Made by a program: the position numbers and the translations under genes. The notes below the pieces were generated by a model. That model worked only from the letters and a program-made list of their open reading frames with translations. It searched no databases and was not told where the DNA came from. This document shows positions 38,080-50,532 of a DNA stretch of 64,000 nucleotides, one piece after another. Within the stretch, counting starts at the first letter, position 1. The number at the start of each line of letters is the position of its first letter. This DNA comes from Coccinella septempunctata (Eukaryota > Arthropoda > Insecta > Coleoptera > Coccinellidae): positions 19,902,856 through 19,966,855 of the forward strand of contig NC_058194.1 in NCBI RefSeq assembly GCF_907165205.1, given 5' to 3'.

Positions 38080-38774
38080 CAGGGTGAATCTTTGACTCGT
38101 ACAAATATTGTAACCGTAGATTCTTAAGGTCAAAAGAAACACTTTTTTCTCTCGCCATTTTTTTTCGAATCGGCTCGGTTTAAAAGATACAGCCTGTTGA
38201 TAAATTATGAAAAAATGTTATTTTTAGCTCTATCTCACAAACGGTCTTATCCAATGAAATTAATTTCGGAACATAGTTTTTCATTTATTCGATGAATTTT
38301 TTTTTAACACAAGATATCACCCACGTTACCCAGTTCTCTTATTATGACCATTACGTACCATAAAAACACAAAAAATTCAAAGAACCCAACTCTTGAAACT
38401 AAGTTGGACGCTATCCAAAGAAAACTTGACCGTTTTGTAGAATTAAAGTATTTTTCATAATTTCTCGTATGATGCGCCGTTTTCCAGTATTTTGATGTTC
38501 AAAAATAAAAGATATCTGTGAAAAGAATTGGGTACTTTGACCGAGTGCAACTCTTTTTGAAAGATCCACAGATTTGTAGTTTCACAGATTTACCTAATTA
38601 TTCTGAAGGTAATTTTGTTCCAGAGGTTGAACAGATTATAAAAACTTAAAATAGCTATATGTTTTCATCAAAAAAATGTAAATATGAAATGAAAAAATGG
38701 TATAGGAAAAAATGTTTCTTTAGACCTCAAGAAAGTACAATTAAAAAATATTCACGACTCAATAACTCACCCTG
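38080..38774 (-). mobile_element. TIR element family A, copy A3 (best preserved)
   Basis: Reversed relative to A1 and 695 bp long, with intact tips cagggtgaatctttgactcg and its counterpart ending ctcaccctg. TATA flanks both sides (38076-38079 and 38775-38778). TIR similarity persists for about 85-90 bp. No ORF of note. This copy gives the family reference length. Confidence 0.85.
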
Positions 38775-38778
38775 TATA

Positions 38779-40561
38779 TTAAGGATTATTCGAGTTCTAA
38801 ACAGTTGGCAAAATTTCAAAACATCGAAAAATGGTTCGATTGGAATTGAATGATACTTGGATTTTGTTTTATGTGTAGGTATAATAACATCAAAGTACGA
38901 ATTTATCCATAGCACCTTGATCACTATTCATTCATTTTTTTATTAACTATAGTAAATAAAAAAACAGCTATAGTTTTATGAAACGGAAAAAACAGTAAAC
39001 TATGCATTCGACGAAAATCCATAATTGAATTAGAAAATGATTAAAATAAGCTGCTCATATTTGTAAAAATCATGAAATTCAATTTCTAATTTAGTTGTCA
39101 AATAATTGTGTGATTAGAAAAAGGAAAAAAATTTTCTTCCATTAATTTCGGGAGTGAGTTATCACTTTCGTAATAACAAATTTGATGTTTTATCCCGAAC
39201 TTGCAACTTTCAACTTTCAGAATTCTCCATTCTTACAAATTATGAATCGACGGTAATAAAACGGTTGAAATATTCGAGTTTCTATGAAATGTGAATTTGG
39301 AAGAAAGCATTTGCATCGATGGGAAAAACTCCAGTCTACGAATATATTTCCCGCGTTTTAAACCTTCGGCGCAAACCGAAGCAGCATTTCTCTCGAAAAA
39401 TTCAATTATCGGGGAATTATTGGCGGGTTTCAAGACAGTAATGTGAGTCCACCGGAGGAATATTCAGGAAGGAGTTCATGTAGCGGTTAATCCTCCTGTA
39501 GTTACGTTAATTAGTCCTAAACCTTGGAGGTATTCTCTAAGCGGTCGTACGGCCTAATTCAATTTTCTGGAAGCCCCACGTTATACTAAGCTTATAATTT
39601 AATAACACTCGACTATTGTGAATTTACCCGTGGTGGCCGTCATCTATAGTTCGATAGGCGAAGATGACCCAACCGGACTCTCTGTTAGACGAGAAAAGAA
39701 TAAAAGCCATTGTTTTCATAATTTAAATGTCCATTTTCCCCTAAGAACATCGAATAATTGCAAGAGATGTTGCATTCGCTGGGAGTGGGAGTTTGGGACC
39801 ACTGTCGTGGTCTGAAGAGGATAGAAGAAAGGACACTCAGTAGCGTAACTTCAGAGTATGGGCCCATGACCAGGATATTTTTAGTGCTCCTTCTAAGCTT
39901 GCAATGAAAAACATTCAACATAAACATCATTGGTCATGAAAATAAAATATTTATTGCTATGAAAATAAATAGAAAAAATCAACTTGACTCACTCGTATTT
40001 TTGGTAATATCTAATATGAAAAAACAGAAGGTATTGATTTATTGAATACTTGAGAAACGAGTTTTAACTCTGTCTCCTCGGTAGTTACGCCACTGTCGAT
40101 GCTTTAACTAACATCCGATTCAACTCGCCTTAGGGTCAGGTATAATTTGTTTGAATTCTGTATTCCGTACCTCAAATTTTCAAACTTGGGAGAATAGTAG
40201 GTAAATGTGTAGTACTGCTATGCGTATGCGACAGCGGCTTAAATTCTATCTTTGAGTATAGGGCTAACACTCAATGAATCAATGATTCCATTTTATCAGT
40301 CTCTTTAGCTTCCAAAATAATGGAAGGCTTACGATCGCTTCATTTTTATTCATTACTAATAATAATCATCTGAACAAAAAACTATAAATACCCGTTTTTT
40401 CTTCATTAATTTTTTCATCCAGGTAGGTACATTGTTAAATTTTAGGAGGTTTTTTCTCATGAGTATTTTTAAAGGTTTATTATTGGAAGCTATTTCTCAA
40501 TAGCTACTGGAGGTAAATCGATGGAATCGAAAAATCATGAATACCTCCCAACACGTGTTTC
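38779..40561. other. Non-coding DNA; island at about 39.38-39.85 kb
   Basis: The part at about 39380-39850 is distinctly richer in G+C, with homeodomain-type words (ggttaatcc, gttaattag) close together near 39485-39515. Nothing coding was recognised. It is a candidate conserved regulatory element. Confidence 0.3.
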
Positions 40562-41277
40562 TACAGGGTGTTTCTGAATTGATGCGAAAGATTTCAATGA
40601 GTGATTCTTATACAACTTTTAGTTTAACACTCTTTTCCCTCCAAGTTATAGTCCTTTAAAATTAGGTGGAAAAAATTTTCATTCTTCTGAATTTATTGAA
40701 TAACATAACCACTCTGGTAGAATTTACAAGAATGAAATTTGGCAGATAACTGATGTTAATAAAATTGCAGCTTTTGAGTATTTTTGTTACCCTAAAATGT
40801 AATCACAAGGGGCGGAAAACAACAACTCCTTTAATATTTTGCATCAGAACGTTTTACTGAGCCTATATTTTCATGTTCAATAAATTGATTTAAAAAGACA
40901 GACTCAGCAACTTTTTTATATATTGACTTTTTATCATAATGTTGTTAGTTTGATCACAAAAAAAACTGTTCATATTCTTTTCCCATAAATTCACAGAGGT
41001 TATGTTTAGTTGAAAAAAATCAAGAGAGATGCTGTCAAATGTCATATGACAAATAGTTTTATTAGCATCAGTTATATGCCAAATTTCATTCTTCTAAATT
41101 TTTCCAAAGAGGATATATTGAATAAAAACAATTTTTTTTCACCTTATTTTAAAGGGCTGTAACTTGGAGGCAAAAGGGTGTTGAACAAAAAGTTACTCGT
41201 ATATGAAAGACCCCCCCTAATTTTTGCTACAGAGTCACCCGTTGAATTCTTTCACATCAATTCAGAAACACCCTGTA
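40562..41277. mobile_element. Foldback element B, TA-flanked
   Basis: A 716-bp inverted-repeat element. The left end is tacagggtgtttctgaattg, the right end the reverse complement, ending caattcagaaacaccctgta. The arms stay alignable inwards through the tttagtttaacactcttttc and agttatatgccaaatttcat regions, with indels. The TA at each tip may be the target duplication. The cagggtg tip is shared with families A and C, a common theme in insect non-autonomous elements. No coding capacity. Confidence 0.75.
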
Positions 41278-43369
41278 TATTCATTTTCAAGATAGAAAAT
41301 TTAATTCAGGATTAAAAAAAATAATATATTAGCTTATTGGAGTTGGAAGGAAGAGTAAATGTGTAGGAACAAATTTATAATTATTCAGATCATAAATTAT
41401 TATAGAATAGATATATAATACGGAATTGAGTAAAAAAATTGATCTTTGTATCGAAATTGAAAGATTCGCCTCAAAATTCTGTAGTAGAGAATGAGTACTA
41501 TTCCACGGCTCAGTTGATGATGTTTATAAACCGTTCTTCAAAATAAATATTTGTGATTTCAATCTCAACATTCATCAGCAAATGATTGGTACCAAATGAA
41601 TAAATCTGTTAGTATTGATTTTTTCGAGTAAATTTGGGAGTTTGTTGTTTTTGAAATAAAATCGGTTTCTTTATATTCAGGAATGTTTAAAACATTTATA
41701 TTCTATCACTAATTAGTCAGTAATAGGATATACTTTCGTTCAATCGATTACTTACTGAAGTTTTCGAATCCCGTGAGAAATTAATTGAAAAAAGTAGGTA
41801 CCTATTCTCCACTTTGTTTTTTTTTTCACATATATCTATCTCTCTCATTATAATTATTATTTTTCATTGAAATTTTCAACGATAGTTCGACTATCGTTTT
41901 CACTCAATTTCTGAGATTTACCCATTAATATTATTATCAATATTGTGATATAAAAACTTATAGTCAGCAGAACTATCATTTTCGAATAGAAATGATTTTT
42001 CCTAAGAAGATTTTTCGATCTATGGCATTCAAAATTCAAACTAAATGAAATGAGATAGCCTAGTTTTCTTTCACCTGTGGAATTTCGAATCACAATATGT
42101 AGTTTTTGATGACGAAATTGAAGTAAGTTTTGTCTCAGTAGCAGCAGATCTAGACAAACTGAATTTGAATGCTTGGTGCAACGATATGAAATAAATATTC
42201 ATCTTATTTCAAATTTATGTGCAAGAAGAAAAAACCGCATGAGACACATTTTTGAGGAATCCGATGAAGAATATTCGGGACCGCTAAAAATAATTGGGCA
42301 ACTGCGTTAAAGAAACTGCACTCCGAAAATTTTAATTCCTATCAAATGTTCCCCTCATCCCCTTCGTGTAGATTTCACGCCGATTGGACATAAGGAAGGG
42401 TAAACATCCGGAAAAAAGTTGAATTTATTCCTTCACCTCGAGCAAGAACGTGCCTGGAATAAATTCAATTATTCGGATCAATCTATTCAATTACTCGTAG
42501 AAAACTGAGCAGCATGTAGCTAATTAGATTCTTCCCTCGAAGAGTTTTCCCATTTACGAAAGAACTCGCTCATATCGTAATGAAAGGTGTTAAACTGAAA
42601 CATTTTCGGAATAGTTGAGGCTTTTCTAATTGAAAATAGAAATTTATCGGAAATCTTGTTCATATTCTACGTAGAAGATCAATCCACCAATGAAATTTTC
42701 GTGAAATACGAAGGAATACCTACAAGAGACTACTACACATGATGGTCATATTTGCAGGTCTAAATTTACAAGAGCCCTAGTGGAAAACTACGAATTTTAT
42801 ACATATGTATGTTAATATTCAACTGCTTTGTTTTAGTATTCCAGTTTAGTACCTAATTACCTACGTAAGATCACTACAAATCGATATGCAAGAGGTATAA
42901 TATGAAAAAGAGTACAACTCACCATTCTAATTTGATATTTGTAGGATACACTGTGACAGCCATCGTCTTCCTTTCTTTATTATTATTACCTGCAACAAAA
43001 TTATCGATTGAAATTATATAATAACCATCTGAATATATTGAAGAAGTAGCAATTGAGAATAATTGAATGGACGTATAAACATCATAATTTGATGCGAGAA
43101 TGATATTCTGAATGATTATGTATATTCGTCAATCAAGCGTTAATTCCCCGATCAAGCTTTATGAAACCTGGTAGTAATAGTTTAGTATTCGACAGTATCA
43201 AACGGGAGAAATATAATTGTATGAAATATGGCAGATATATTTTGTGTTGGAGATCATAAAATTTTGAGAATACATATTTTTCGCTTCCATATTCATATAA
43301 CAGTTGTTTTGAAACAAAATTCATAGAAAATATTTGAAAATCACCATGTGTATCTACCATAGCTAAGTA
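41278..43369. other. Non-coding DNA, nothing recognised
   Basis: No gene or repeat-family copy recognised. A short perfect hairpin (arms acgatagt, loop tcg) lies at 41879-41897. A slightly G+C-richer patch at about 42270-42460 is the only compositional feature. Confidence 0.4.
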
Positions 43370-44614
43370 TGGGGAGTCCGGGAGAGTTGAACCCCTTTTC
43401 ACTTTGAAGCCACTTAAGTTGTATCTGTAAATGGTAGCAACTCATTTTTTTGCGTGAAGATATCATGCCCAAATAGGTAAGGATAGATAATAGTAGAGTG
43501 ATGATGATATGAACATTTTGAGTACAGCAATTCTTTATTTAGGAACCGGAAATTGGCTCATGTCTCCCTACCATGGCAAAGTTGAACGGGGGGCGAAAGA
43601 GACTTGACCATAAGTTTATTTATCAGGAAAAACATTGAAAGAAAACAATTTCCAATGACAAACTATGTCAAGGTTTTCATCATCAGATGTATCAGCGTAT
43701 GAAATATATATTTTCTATTTCAGAGTCACTGTCACTTATTTCCGAGATGTTTGTTACTTTTTTGAACCATTGTATATTTTTTTAAATTCATTTCTATTAT
43801 TCACTTTTCTTTTTCGAAGCAAACTATCAGCTCAGTGCGGGAAACTTGGAGCACTGATTATGTCTCCCAACCATCTTCTTCTTCTTCTTCTTCAGCCTTC
43901 GCACGTCCACTGCTGAACGCAGGCCTCTTCCATCTGTTTCCACTCCTGTCTGTCCTGGGCAACTCTCATCCAGCCTGTCCCCATTGTCTTTACGATATCC
44001 CGACCATAGCATGTGTCAAATCTCCCGCACTCCCTTTTAGGCTATTCAACAGATGTTTTCTTGAAACTTTTACAACTATTATTAACAAGGCACATCGTTT
44101 GTGAAACAATATTAATTAATGAACTCACTTATTAAACTTTCCAGACAGTGTAACAAACAAAAATTATTCAATTTCTTACTTCCTAACAACAAAATCACGT
44201 TCAACCCTCTCACTCCCGAGCCTTTCTGATGGCGGCCAAAATGGAGCCGCCACTAGTTGTGCCTTGTTACCATAGACTAAGAGACATGGACTGTGCCTTC
44301 CCTTTCTATCTATGCATGAAATACGGTCAAAAAAAGTGACAGAGAGGAACGCACGTCGGGCAGGCAGTTGTCTTTTTCTAGAATTTTGATTGGTCCACAC
44401 TCACCTCTATGTGAACAAAAAAGAGACGGGTCCCGACGATCATTTCTCTCTTTCTATAAAAAAGACAATTTTATGCTGACATCTGACATTGCTCAGTCCA
44501 TGTCTATGCTTGTTACGAGTATGTCGCAAGCTATTTACGATACCGGTAGCGCGAAATTTGAATTGAAATATTTGAGGTTGTTCAAGTCTCCTACCTGAGC
44601 AACCAGACTCCCCC
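43370..44614. mobile_element. TA-flanked DNA element H, with nested LINE
   Basis: Termini tggggagtccgggagagttg (left) and the reverse complement of gggggagtctggttgctcag (right) share about a dozen positions. Both are bounded by TA. As in element G, the terminal theme recurs inside in both orientations: gtctccctaccatggcaaag and agttgaacggggggcgaaag near 43563-43595, gtctcccaacc at 43862, and gtcaaatctcccgcactccc near 44017. Without the nested LINE the length is about 1.1 kb, like G. No transposase was recognised. Bases from about 43464 to 44050 match a second, partial copy at 63564-64000. Confidence 0.55.
43875..43998 (-). mobile_element. 5'-truncated RTE-type LINE insertion, 124 bp
   Basis: Read on the minus strand, the insert encodes GWMRVAQDRQEWKQMEEAC, then VQQWTCEG and TGA (stop at 43894-43892). 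It ends in a (GAA)n tail. The EAxVQQW ending before the stop is characteristic of RTE-clade ORF2 C-termini, and the simple-repeat tail agrees. The target duplications are cccaaccat (43866-43874) and cccgaccat (43999-44007). The homologous site at about 63946-63962 has one copy of that sequence and no insert. Confidence 0.85.
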
Positions 44615-44689
44615 TACTATAAATTCAGAAATATTCGAGAAAATTTTAATGGTTATGAAAGACAGATTTCTGAAGATTCTACAGATTTT

Positions 44690-45572
44690 ACTTCAATGAA
44701 AGTCTTTTTGGCCTATTGGTGCCAACTGTTTCTCTAATTTAATTTGAAATGTTCTCTTCTTGTCTATTTTCAAATATTTTCGCCTAGGTTTTCTCGTTTT
44801 TTTTTTTGGTAGTTTGAATGGTCTGTTTGTTCCGATAGAAAGAATTTCTCGAGTATGTAGATAAACTTTAATAAACAACCAAGATCTGGCCAGCGTTTCG
44901 AACTTAATATAGTTCTTCATCAGGGATGCGAAATTCGGAATCAAAAACAATGAGAAACGCACAAAAGTCTGCTCATTCATTCTTTTACGCCACAATACTT
45001 CATGATCTTTTATTTCCTCTCACCACATCTTCAGTTTGTTTTAAAGCCTTCTCATTTTTCTCTCCCCTTTTGGCAAATAGGTTGCTCCATCTTCAATTCT
45101 AGTATTCTTCGCGGTTTTTCACTCTCTCGCAATTTATTGTAGATGGTTTCATTGGAAATTTTTCCAATTTCGTTTTTCATATTGCTTTCGTGATTTTTTC
45201 TTTCCTGAAATATCTGAGTACCTATGTCTATTACTTCGCTTTGCTCACAATCCTCTCTATCTCCTAAAGAATTCTAGTTCTATCGGTCTGTTTATACAGT
45301 CTATTTTTTCATTTTTTATTTTTCTTCAGTGCATTTTTAGTTTTATTCGTAGGCTTTCTTTCTCTTCTCCTTCGGTTAACTGGTTGTTCCTCCAGGGAGT
45401 ATTCTACTTGGTTTTTCACTACCGCGCAATCTTTTTCAGTTAGTTCAACTGTACATTTTTCTAATTTAGGTTTCGTATCATTTACCAGATTTCTTCTTCT
45501 CCAAAATATCTTATTGTGTCTCTGTCTACTATTGCTACTCTTTGCTAGAATCCTCGAAGTTCCAATGATCAT
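44690..45572 (-). pseudogene. Decayed coding-like segment, unidentified
   Basis: Consecutive minus-strand frames look protein-like and broken by frameshifts. The first is 88 codons from 45572 to 45309 with Lys/Arg/Glu-rich composition (RRRNLVNDTKPKLEKCTVEL). The second is a roughly 65-codon frame at about 45260-45060 including DREDCEQSEVIDIGTQIF and RESEKPRRILELKMEQPICQ. The third is 44995-44693, including ETLARSWLFIKVYLHTREIL and a basic KKKTRKPRRKYLK run. Charged, non-repetitive stretches in tandem suggest an old retroelement or host-gene remnant. I do not recognise the family. Confidence 0.35.
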
Positions 45573-45577
45573 TCGAG

Positions 45578-46500
45578 GTCATTCGAGGTAACTGAGCGCA
45601 GTGGGTAAGTGTGCGCAGTGCGTATATCTCGACCATGCAATGTATGAAAGAGGGGTTCATTTGGGTAAAGCAAGGGCGCAGAATCGCCATATTAGTTTTT
45701 CATAGGAGTGCGCCGTGTGACGTTTCTTTAACTTTTTATTTGCAATCAATCAAATGCACTAGTTTTTTTGTTAATTTTTAGCATCTCTGCAAATTTTGCC
45801 AGGTCCAAGTTCCAAGTCCCTCCCTTAAACAATATTTTATTCGATCATGGGCATATTAATCTGAATATATAATAAAAAATTTTAGGTTCTCTTAGCTGCT
45901 TAACTCTATAAGAACGTCAATTCAAATTTTGGCTTACTGGGGAAAGTGTGCGCGGGTAAATGTGCGCATAGATTCATAATATGGGCATTAGTTCAGTGAG
46001 GAATAAATTATGACATTGTTGATTTTCTTGGTTAAGACTCGATCAATATTGTCCCTTTTGTTCAGAAAAATATGAAGAGCCACCAACGGGGGAATGTATC
46101 AAGTGTTGTGTTCACCAAGAATTGATGGCACGAACAATAATGCACTGCTTGTAAAAAGGCCTCCTGTATTGACAATAAACAGCATTTCTCTAATATTATA
46201 ACATTTTGATAACATTATTTTGTAATTGGTTTTGATTGTGTGGTTCAAAAAGCACTGCGTTCACTTACCCCGTGAGGGTGCGCACACTTACCCGCAATAC
46301 GGGGCATGTGACGCACTCCGACTTTCTCTACTAAATTCTTTTTTGCGGAAAGAAAACGTTTTTGTTTGTTTGCTTTTTGATGTTTTTTTATAGATTAGAG
46401 AATTCTCTATCTTATGAGTATGTTTTAATTTTCCTAGCTTCAACATTTGAAACAGGGTATGGCTTGAAAGGCAAAAGTGCGCACAGTTGCCCCGAATGAC
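45578..46500. mobile_element. TIR element I, tgcgcac-motif type
   Basis: About 923 bp. TIRs of 23 bp: left gtcattcgaggtaactgagc (continuing gca), right the reverse complement of gtcattcggggcaactgtgc (continuing gca), agreeing at 20 of 23 positions. The terminal theme gggtaagtgtgcgca recurs at about 45602, twice at 45940-45972, and inverted at 46264-46306 (gtgcgcacacttacccgc). Extra cattcgag repeats lie just outside both ends. No transposase recognised; target duplication unclear. Confidence 0.6.
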
Positions 46501-46849
46501 TCTATAGCTCATTCGAGTCATTCGATTCGAAGAAAACTAATTTGGTTTTTGTCTGGTTTGAGTGGTTTTCTCTTCCTCTTGATAAGTAGGTAGAGGTTTG
46601 TTGTCTTTCCCTCAAAAAGCTATATTATTGCTCGACACTTATCTTTCTCGATTTTTTGGTGATTGAAACAGTCAAGCTCGAAATCAACTCAATCAAGATC
46701 GACTCTAGAAAATTCGTGTTATTCATAACTCAATAAATTCCACATTCGAAGGGGAATCATCTCCTGTCAATCTCTGATTTCAATCCAGCGAAAATAGACT
46801 TTCGCTATTTGGCGGAGTGTGCGGAAATGGGGCATACGAAAGAATTATT

Positions 46850-47350
46850 GGCTTCTTTCCGATTCGAATATCGAAAATCTATGCGTGTATCCATTAAGCT
46901 TGATGGCTCCCATCTGAACATTATCGTAGATCTTCCTTACGCACGCTAACGAAGCGAACACTTTAAATTCAATCTATACTTGAAAAAATATTGAAATGAA
47001 GCAGACCAAGCCAATAATCTAATATGTGCACACATGCTGCGCCAGTTTTATGTTATTTATCAATTGAATTTATGAGCGGAGCACTCACGGTTCCAGCCAT
47101 TCCATCAGATAGCCTGCTCATTACAGAAGGTTCATTTAGGAATGAGTAATTGGAGACGTGTCATCATATTTTGGAATCATGTGTTAAATGACAAAATACC
47201 GACAGATAGGAGCGCGAGCTATTTTTAACAGCCGAACGTGGCTGTTGTCGTAATCGCCACGAAAATTGAAATCGGCCTTTTCCTCTCGTTGGGCTAACAG
47301 TTTTTTCAGTGAAAGTTTTGCGATCATTTTGCTCGTTGATTGAAGCGCCA
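46850..47350. other. Compositional island, candidate regulatory DNA
   Basis: Less A+T-rich than its neighbours. A run near 47040-47110 has Hox/Cdx-like A+T cores (ttttatgttatttatc) set between G+C-rich words (catgctgcgcc, gagcggagcactcacgg). No coding frame. It is suggestive only. Confidence 0.25.
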
Positions 47351-47572
47351 CCTAATTTTCACATTCACTTCATTTTAAGCTTTTACGTAATTACAATCCT
47401 TCGGAATCCAGAATGCAAACAAATGTGAAACATTGTCACATCAAGTTTGAGACTTCTGTCCTCCACTGAAGCCTTTTTATTCGGATGATCTACTCATTCA
47501 GATGGTGAAAAATGAGAGGGAAACATGAAAAAATCAAAGCTGATCATATTTTCTAAGGCTGTCCTTCAACAC

Positions 47573-47660
47573 CAAGGGTTCCCAACTAGTTGTCCGTGGA
47601 CCACCAGTGGTCCGCAGAAGCTAAAATATGGTCCTCGAACTTAGAACATAGAACTTAAAT
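47573..47660. mobile_element. Possible hAT-type terminus
   Basis: The stretch from caagggttcccaactag through gtccgtggaccaccagtgg and gtccgcag strongly resembles the ends of hAT elements of the Charlie/MER5 kind, where a CA start is followed by repeated GGTCCG blocks. I could not find the opposite end or an octamer duplication. Confidence 0.4.
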
Positions 47661-47867
47661 CGAAGTCCGCGAATGATTTACAGTTTTTTTATTTAACATT
47701 TAACCGCTGCTCTCAGACCAAACTGTTTAATAGATGGCGTTAGTGAATAGAATCCGTAATACAGTCAGTACAAACTTACTGAAAAATTAGAGAACCTCGC
47801 AAATATATTCATTTTTGAAGATAACCTTCTAGCGTTTATTTGCAAACTTCAATTGTGATTACAAGTA

Positions 47868-48365
47868 AAAATTTCCAAAAAGATGGAATCAATTAAATAA
47901 TCGTCAAAACCGAACGGACGCATTGAGCTCCATCAAATTTTCAGATTTATTACTAGGAGAGTTGCTCTTTCAGAATATTTATCACATTTCCATCTACGGT
48001 TATTGTTATTGAGAGATAATCCACTCGAAAGGTGAAAAATTTCCAAAAAGATGGAATCAATTGAATTGAGATAAACGCGTGTCGAAAGTTGTTCATCGAA
48101 AACTGTCGAAAAAGATGACGTCAGTTAAAAATTCGTCAAGGCCGAATGGTTGCACCGAGCTCGATGAATTTTCGAAATTTAATACTAGAAGAGTTGCTTT
48201 TTGAGAATTTGAGAGGAATATATTTTCGAATATCAAAAAATGATTTCATTTCCTCCTTCAAATAAGAATAAGTTTTGAGGTAGTTTTTTTTCCAAACATA
48301 TTGCTTTTATAGAATTGCAAATATAGAATTAGGCCACCCCACCAAAATCACTTCTGCAACCGACA
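47868..48365. mobile_element. Decayed copy of the 31.66-kb hAT-like element
   Basis: It shares the internal tandem-unit words (atttattactaggagagtt, tttccaaaaagatggaatc, gcaccgagctcgatga) and a right end cacttctgcaaccgac matching the other copy's actcctgcaaccgcc. Unit starts fall near 47875, 48040 and 48110. The left terminus is missing or unrecognisable, and the right-end cactg tip has mutated. Confidence 0.65.
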
Positions 48366-48879
48366 ATATACTCCATTCACATTGATTTTAGCAGTAGGTT
48401 GGTCATGAAATAATTTTCACAAGTTTTGTAACTAGAACGGAGTAAGGTTGGCGCTCATGAAATGTCGGTAATGTCATAACGCCGTTGCCACTACTAATAT
48501 CAATTTTTATTACGAAAATGCCGAAAGTGATTGAAAAAAGAGACAGGGTTTCAGGAAGTGCTATTTAGAATTCAGGTCCGCTCATTCAAATAGTTATACC
48601 CTGATATTCTAAAATCCACAATACGTCAGGCGGTAGCGAACATATATTCAATGTAAGAGAATTTATAAATTGTTTCATCTGAATCTAAACGACTTATTTT
48701 TCAGCTGAATATTTCCAGAATCAGAAAGATTGTGAATGAAGAGGATGACAAAGAATTTCCCTCTATTGGGAGACCCAAAAAAGTGGTGGCATTTGAGAAT
48801 TTTATGTTTGAGTGAATTAATGCGAAAAGTTTACTACAGGATTTTCGATTAATGTCATCGTAGAATAAGTTCCAGAAAA

Positions 48880-48972
48880 TTGATTTTTCTATTTTGCATT
48901 TGACTCGTCCTATACATTGTAAATATCTTAAGGAACCAATAAATACATATTTATTATTATTATATCAATGTA
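48880..48972 (+). mobile_element. Possible LINE 3' end with (TTA)n tail
   Basis: The sequence tgtaaatatcttaaggaacc followed by aataaatacatatttattat and more TTA units resembles the 3' ends of jockey/I-type LINEs, in which a short UTR leads into an ATT/TTA repeat. No coding remnant was recognised immediately upstream. Confidence 0.3.
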
Positions 48973-49774
48973 TTAAGATGAACAGCCACAAATACGCGCC
49001 AGTTGTCCTGTTAATTGTTTATTCATGTGAAATTTTTGTTCAAAGGTGAAGTTCATCTTGACTTGAAACTTTCTTTAATTCATTTTACTTATATTGATGC
49101 AAGATGATTTTCGTTGAAGAATTTATCATTCTTGTTAAATTCTGTTGATTCCTTCGGGAGATACCCATTCCCAGCCAGTGCATCATATGCATTTCATTTT
49201 CGGGTTAATATTTTTGAAATGTACAACTGATGTAACGTATTCAAACTTTAGCCAAAGAAGATAACGAACATTAACTCTCCCCGAGCTACTGCATATTATG
49301 ATATTATACTGATCTTTTGTATTTTCCATGCAAATAACTGGTATACTGGTATGGTATGCCTTCAATCAGTTTGTATAAACTTCAAATATGTTCGTCACAT
49401 ATTTTCGACTCCATGATTTCCGAAGAGATTCGACATTGTGATAAAATACGTAATAACAGAAACTTTTACGTAGAACGGGCAACATAGCGTTGATTTGAAT
49501 CCCAAAAATGTTTTGACAAGCTTCATACCCCCACATTTTCGTACTATACAGAGTGAAATGTGACAAAGTTCCATGGCCAACCGACTGCTAAAATAAAAGT
49601 GAATGGAGTACCTACAGTAATATTTTCGTTTTTCTTTGAGTTTATATCTGGAATTTAAAGTGTAGGGAACAATAAATCGAATGTTTTGGAAAGAATAAAC
49701 TTTTGTGTTGAATTCGGAAGCGTTTTTCACATCTGCACCACACATCTAAACTGGACACACAACTCATTATTTTC

Positions 49775-49860
49775 TAATGCTCCAACTTAAAGCCGATAAA
49801 CAATAGGCCACAAAGCCTCGGTCCAGGTAGATGAAGAAGATGAGAAGATGATGCCAAATA
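49775..49860 (+). mobile_element. Possible RTE/SINE-type 3' tail
   Basis: The stretch ataggccacaaagcctcggt followed by ccaggtagatgaagaagatg and further gatgaga repeats looks like a short non-LTR 3' end with a GAA/GAT-rich tail. It is weak and not aligned to any body sequence in the window. Confidence 0.3.
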
Positions 49861-50532
49861 CATAAGGAGATTCAGTACCATAGGTACCAAATTCGCATAA
49901 CGCAGCTTGGCATCCAAAAATGTTTCTATTTATTCTTCCAATATTTGAGAAAATACGAATCTAACTAATAGTTTACATTGAAAAAAATTTTTGAAAAATT
50001 TAATGAACTTAACCAGCGCAATACTTCAACGATGTGTTTCGATCGAATCATTTCCCAATAAATAGAGAATAAAATATATTCTAGCAACAAACATTAATAA
50101 AATTTGATTCAACCTAAAAAAATTTACAACAAACGCTCGAATTGCATGTGACCCTAATCTTCAAATAGCACACGTCACTGTGTATTTGTCACGGACACAG
50201 CTTCTATATTTCTAATCGATATGGACCTTTAGGCGGCACCAGTAATGGATTCAGGTCTGTGGGGGCCACAAAATGGCCCCTAGAGCCCTCAGACGAGAAA
50301 TCCATCTATCTGTGTAATTTAAATGGTCACGAAAGTTTACTGCATAGTGTGCAGGGGTAGGTTGCAAATATTGACGTTACACTACTTTATAAATCCCTCA
50401 AAATATCGTACTTTTTCTGGGGCTTTTTTATGAGGTTCTTTCTTAAGACAAAAAATTACTTATCTGATAAAATATTTCTCATAGTGAAGTTATATTTACA
50501 TCTGCTGCACATACGATCTGTAACCTCGGATA

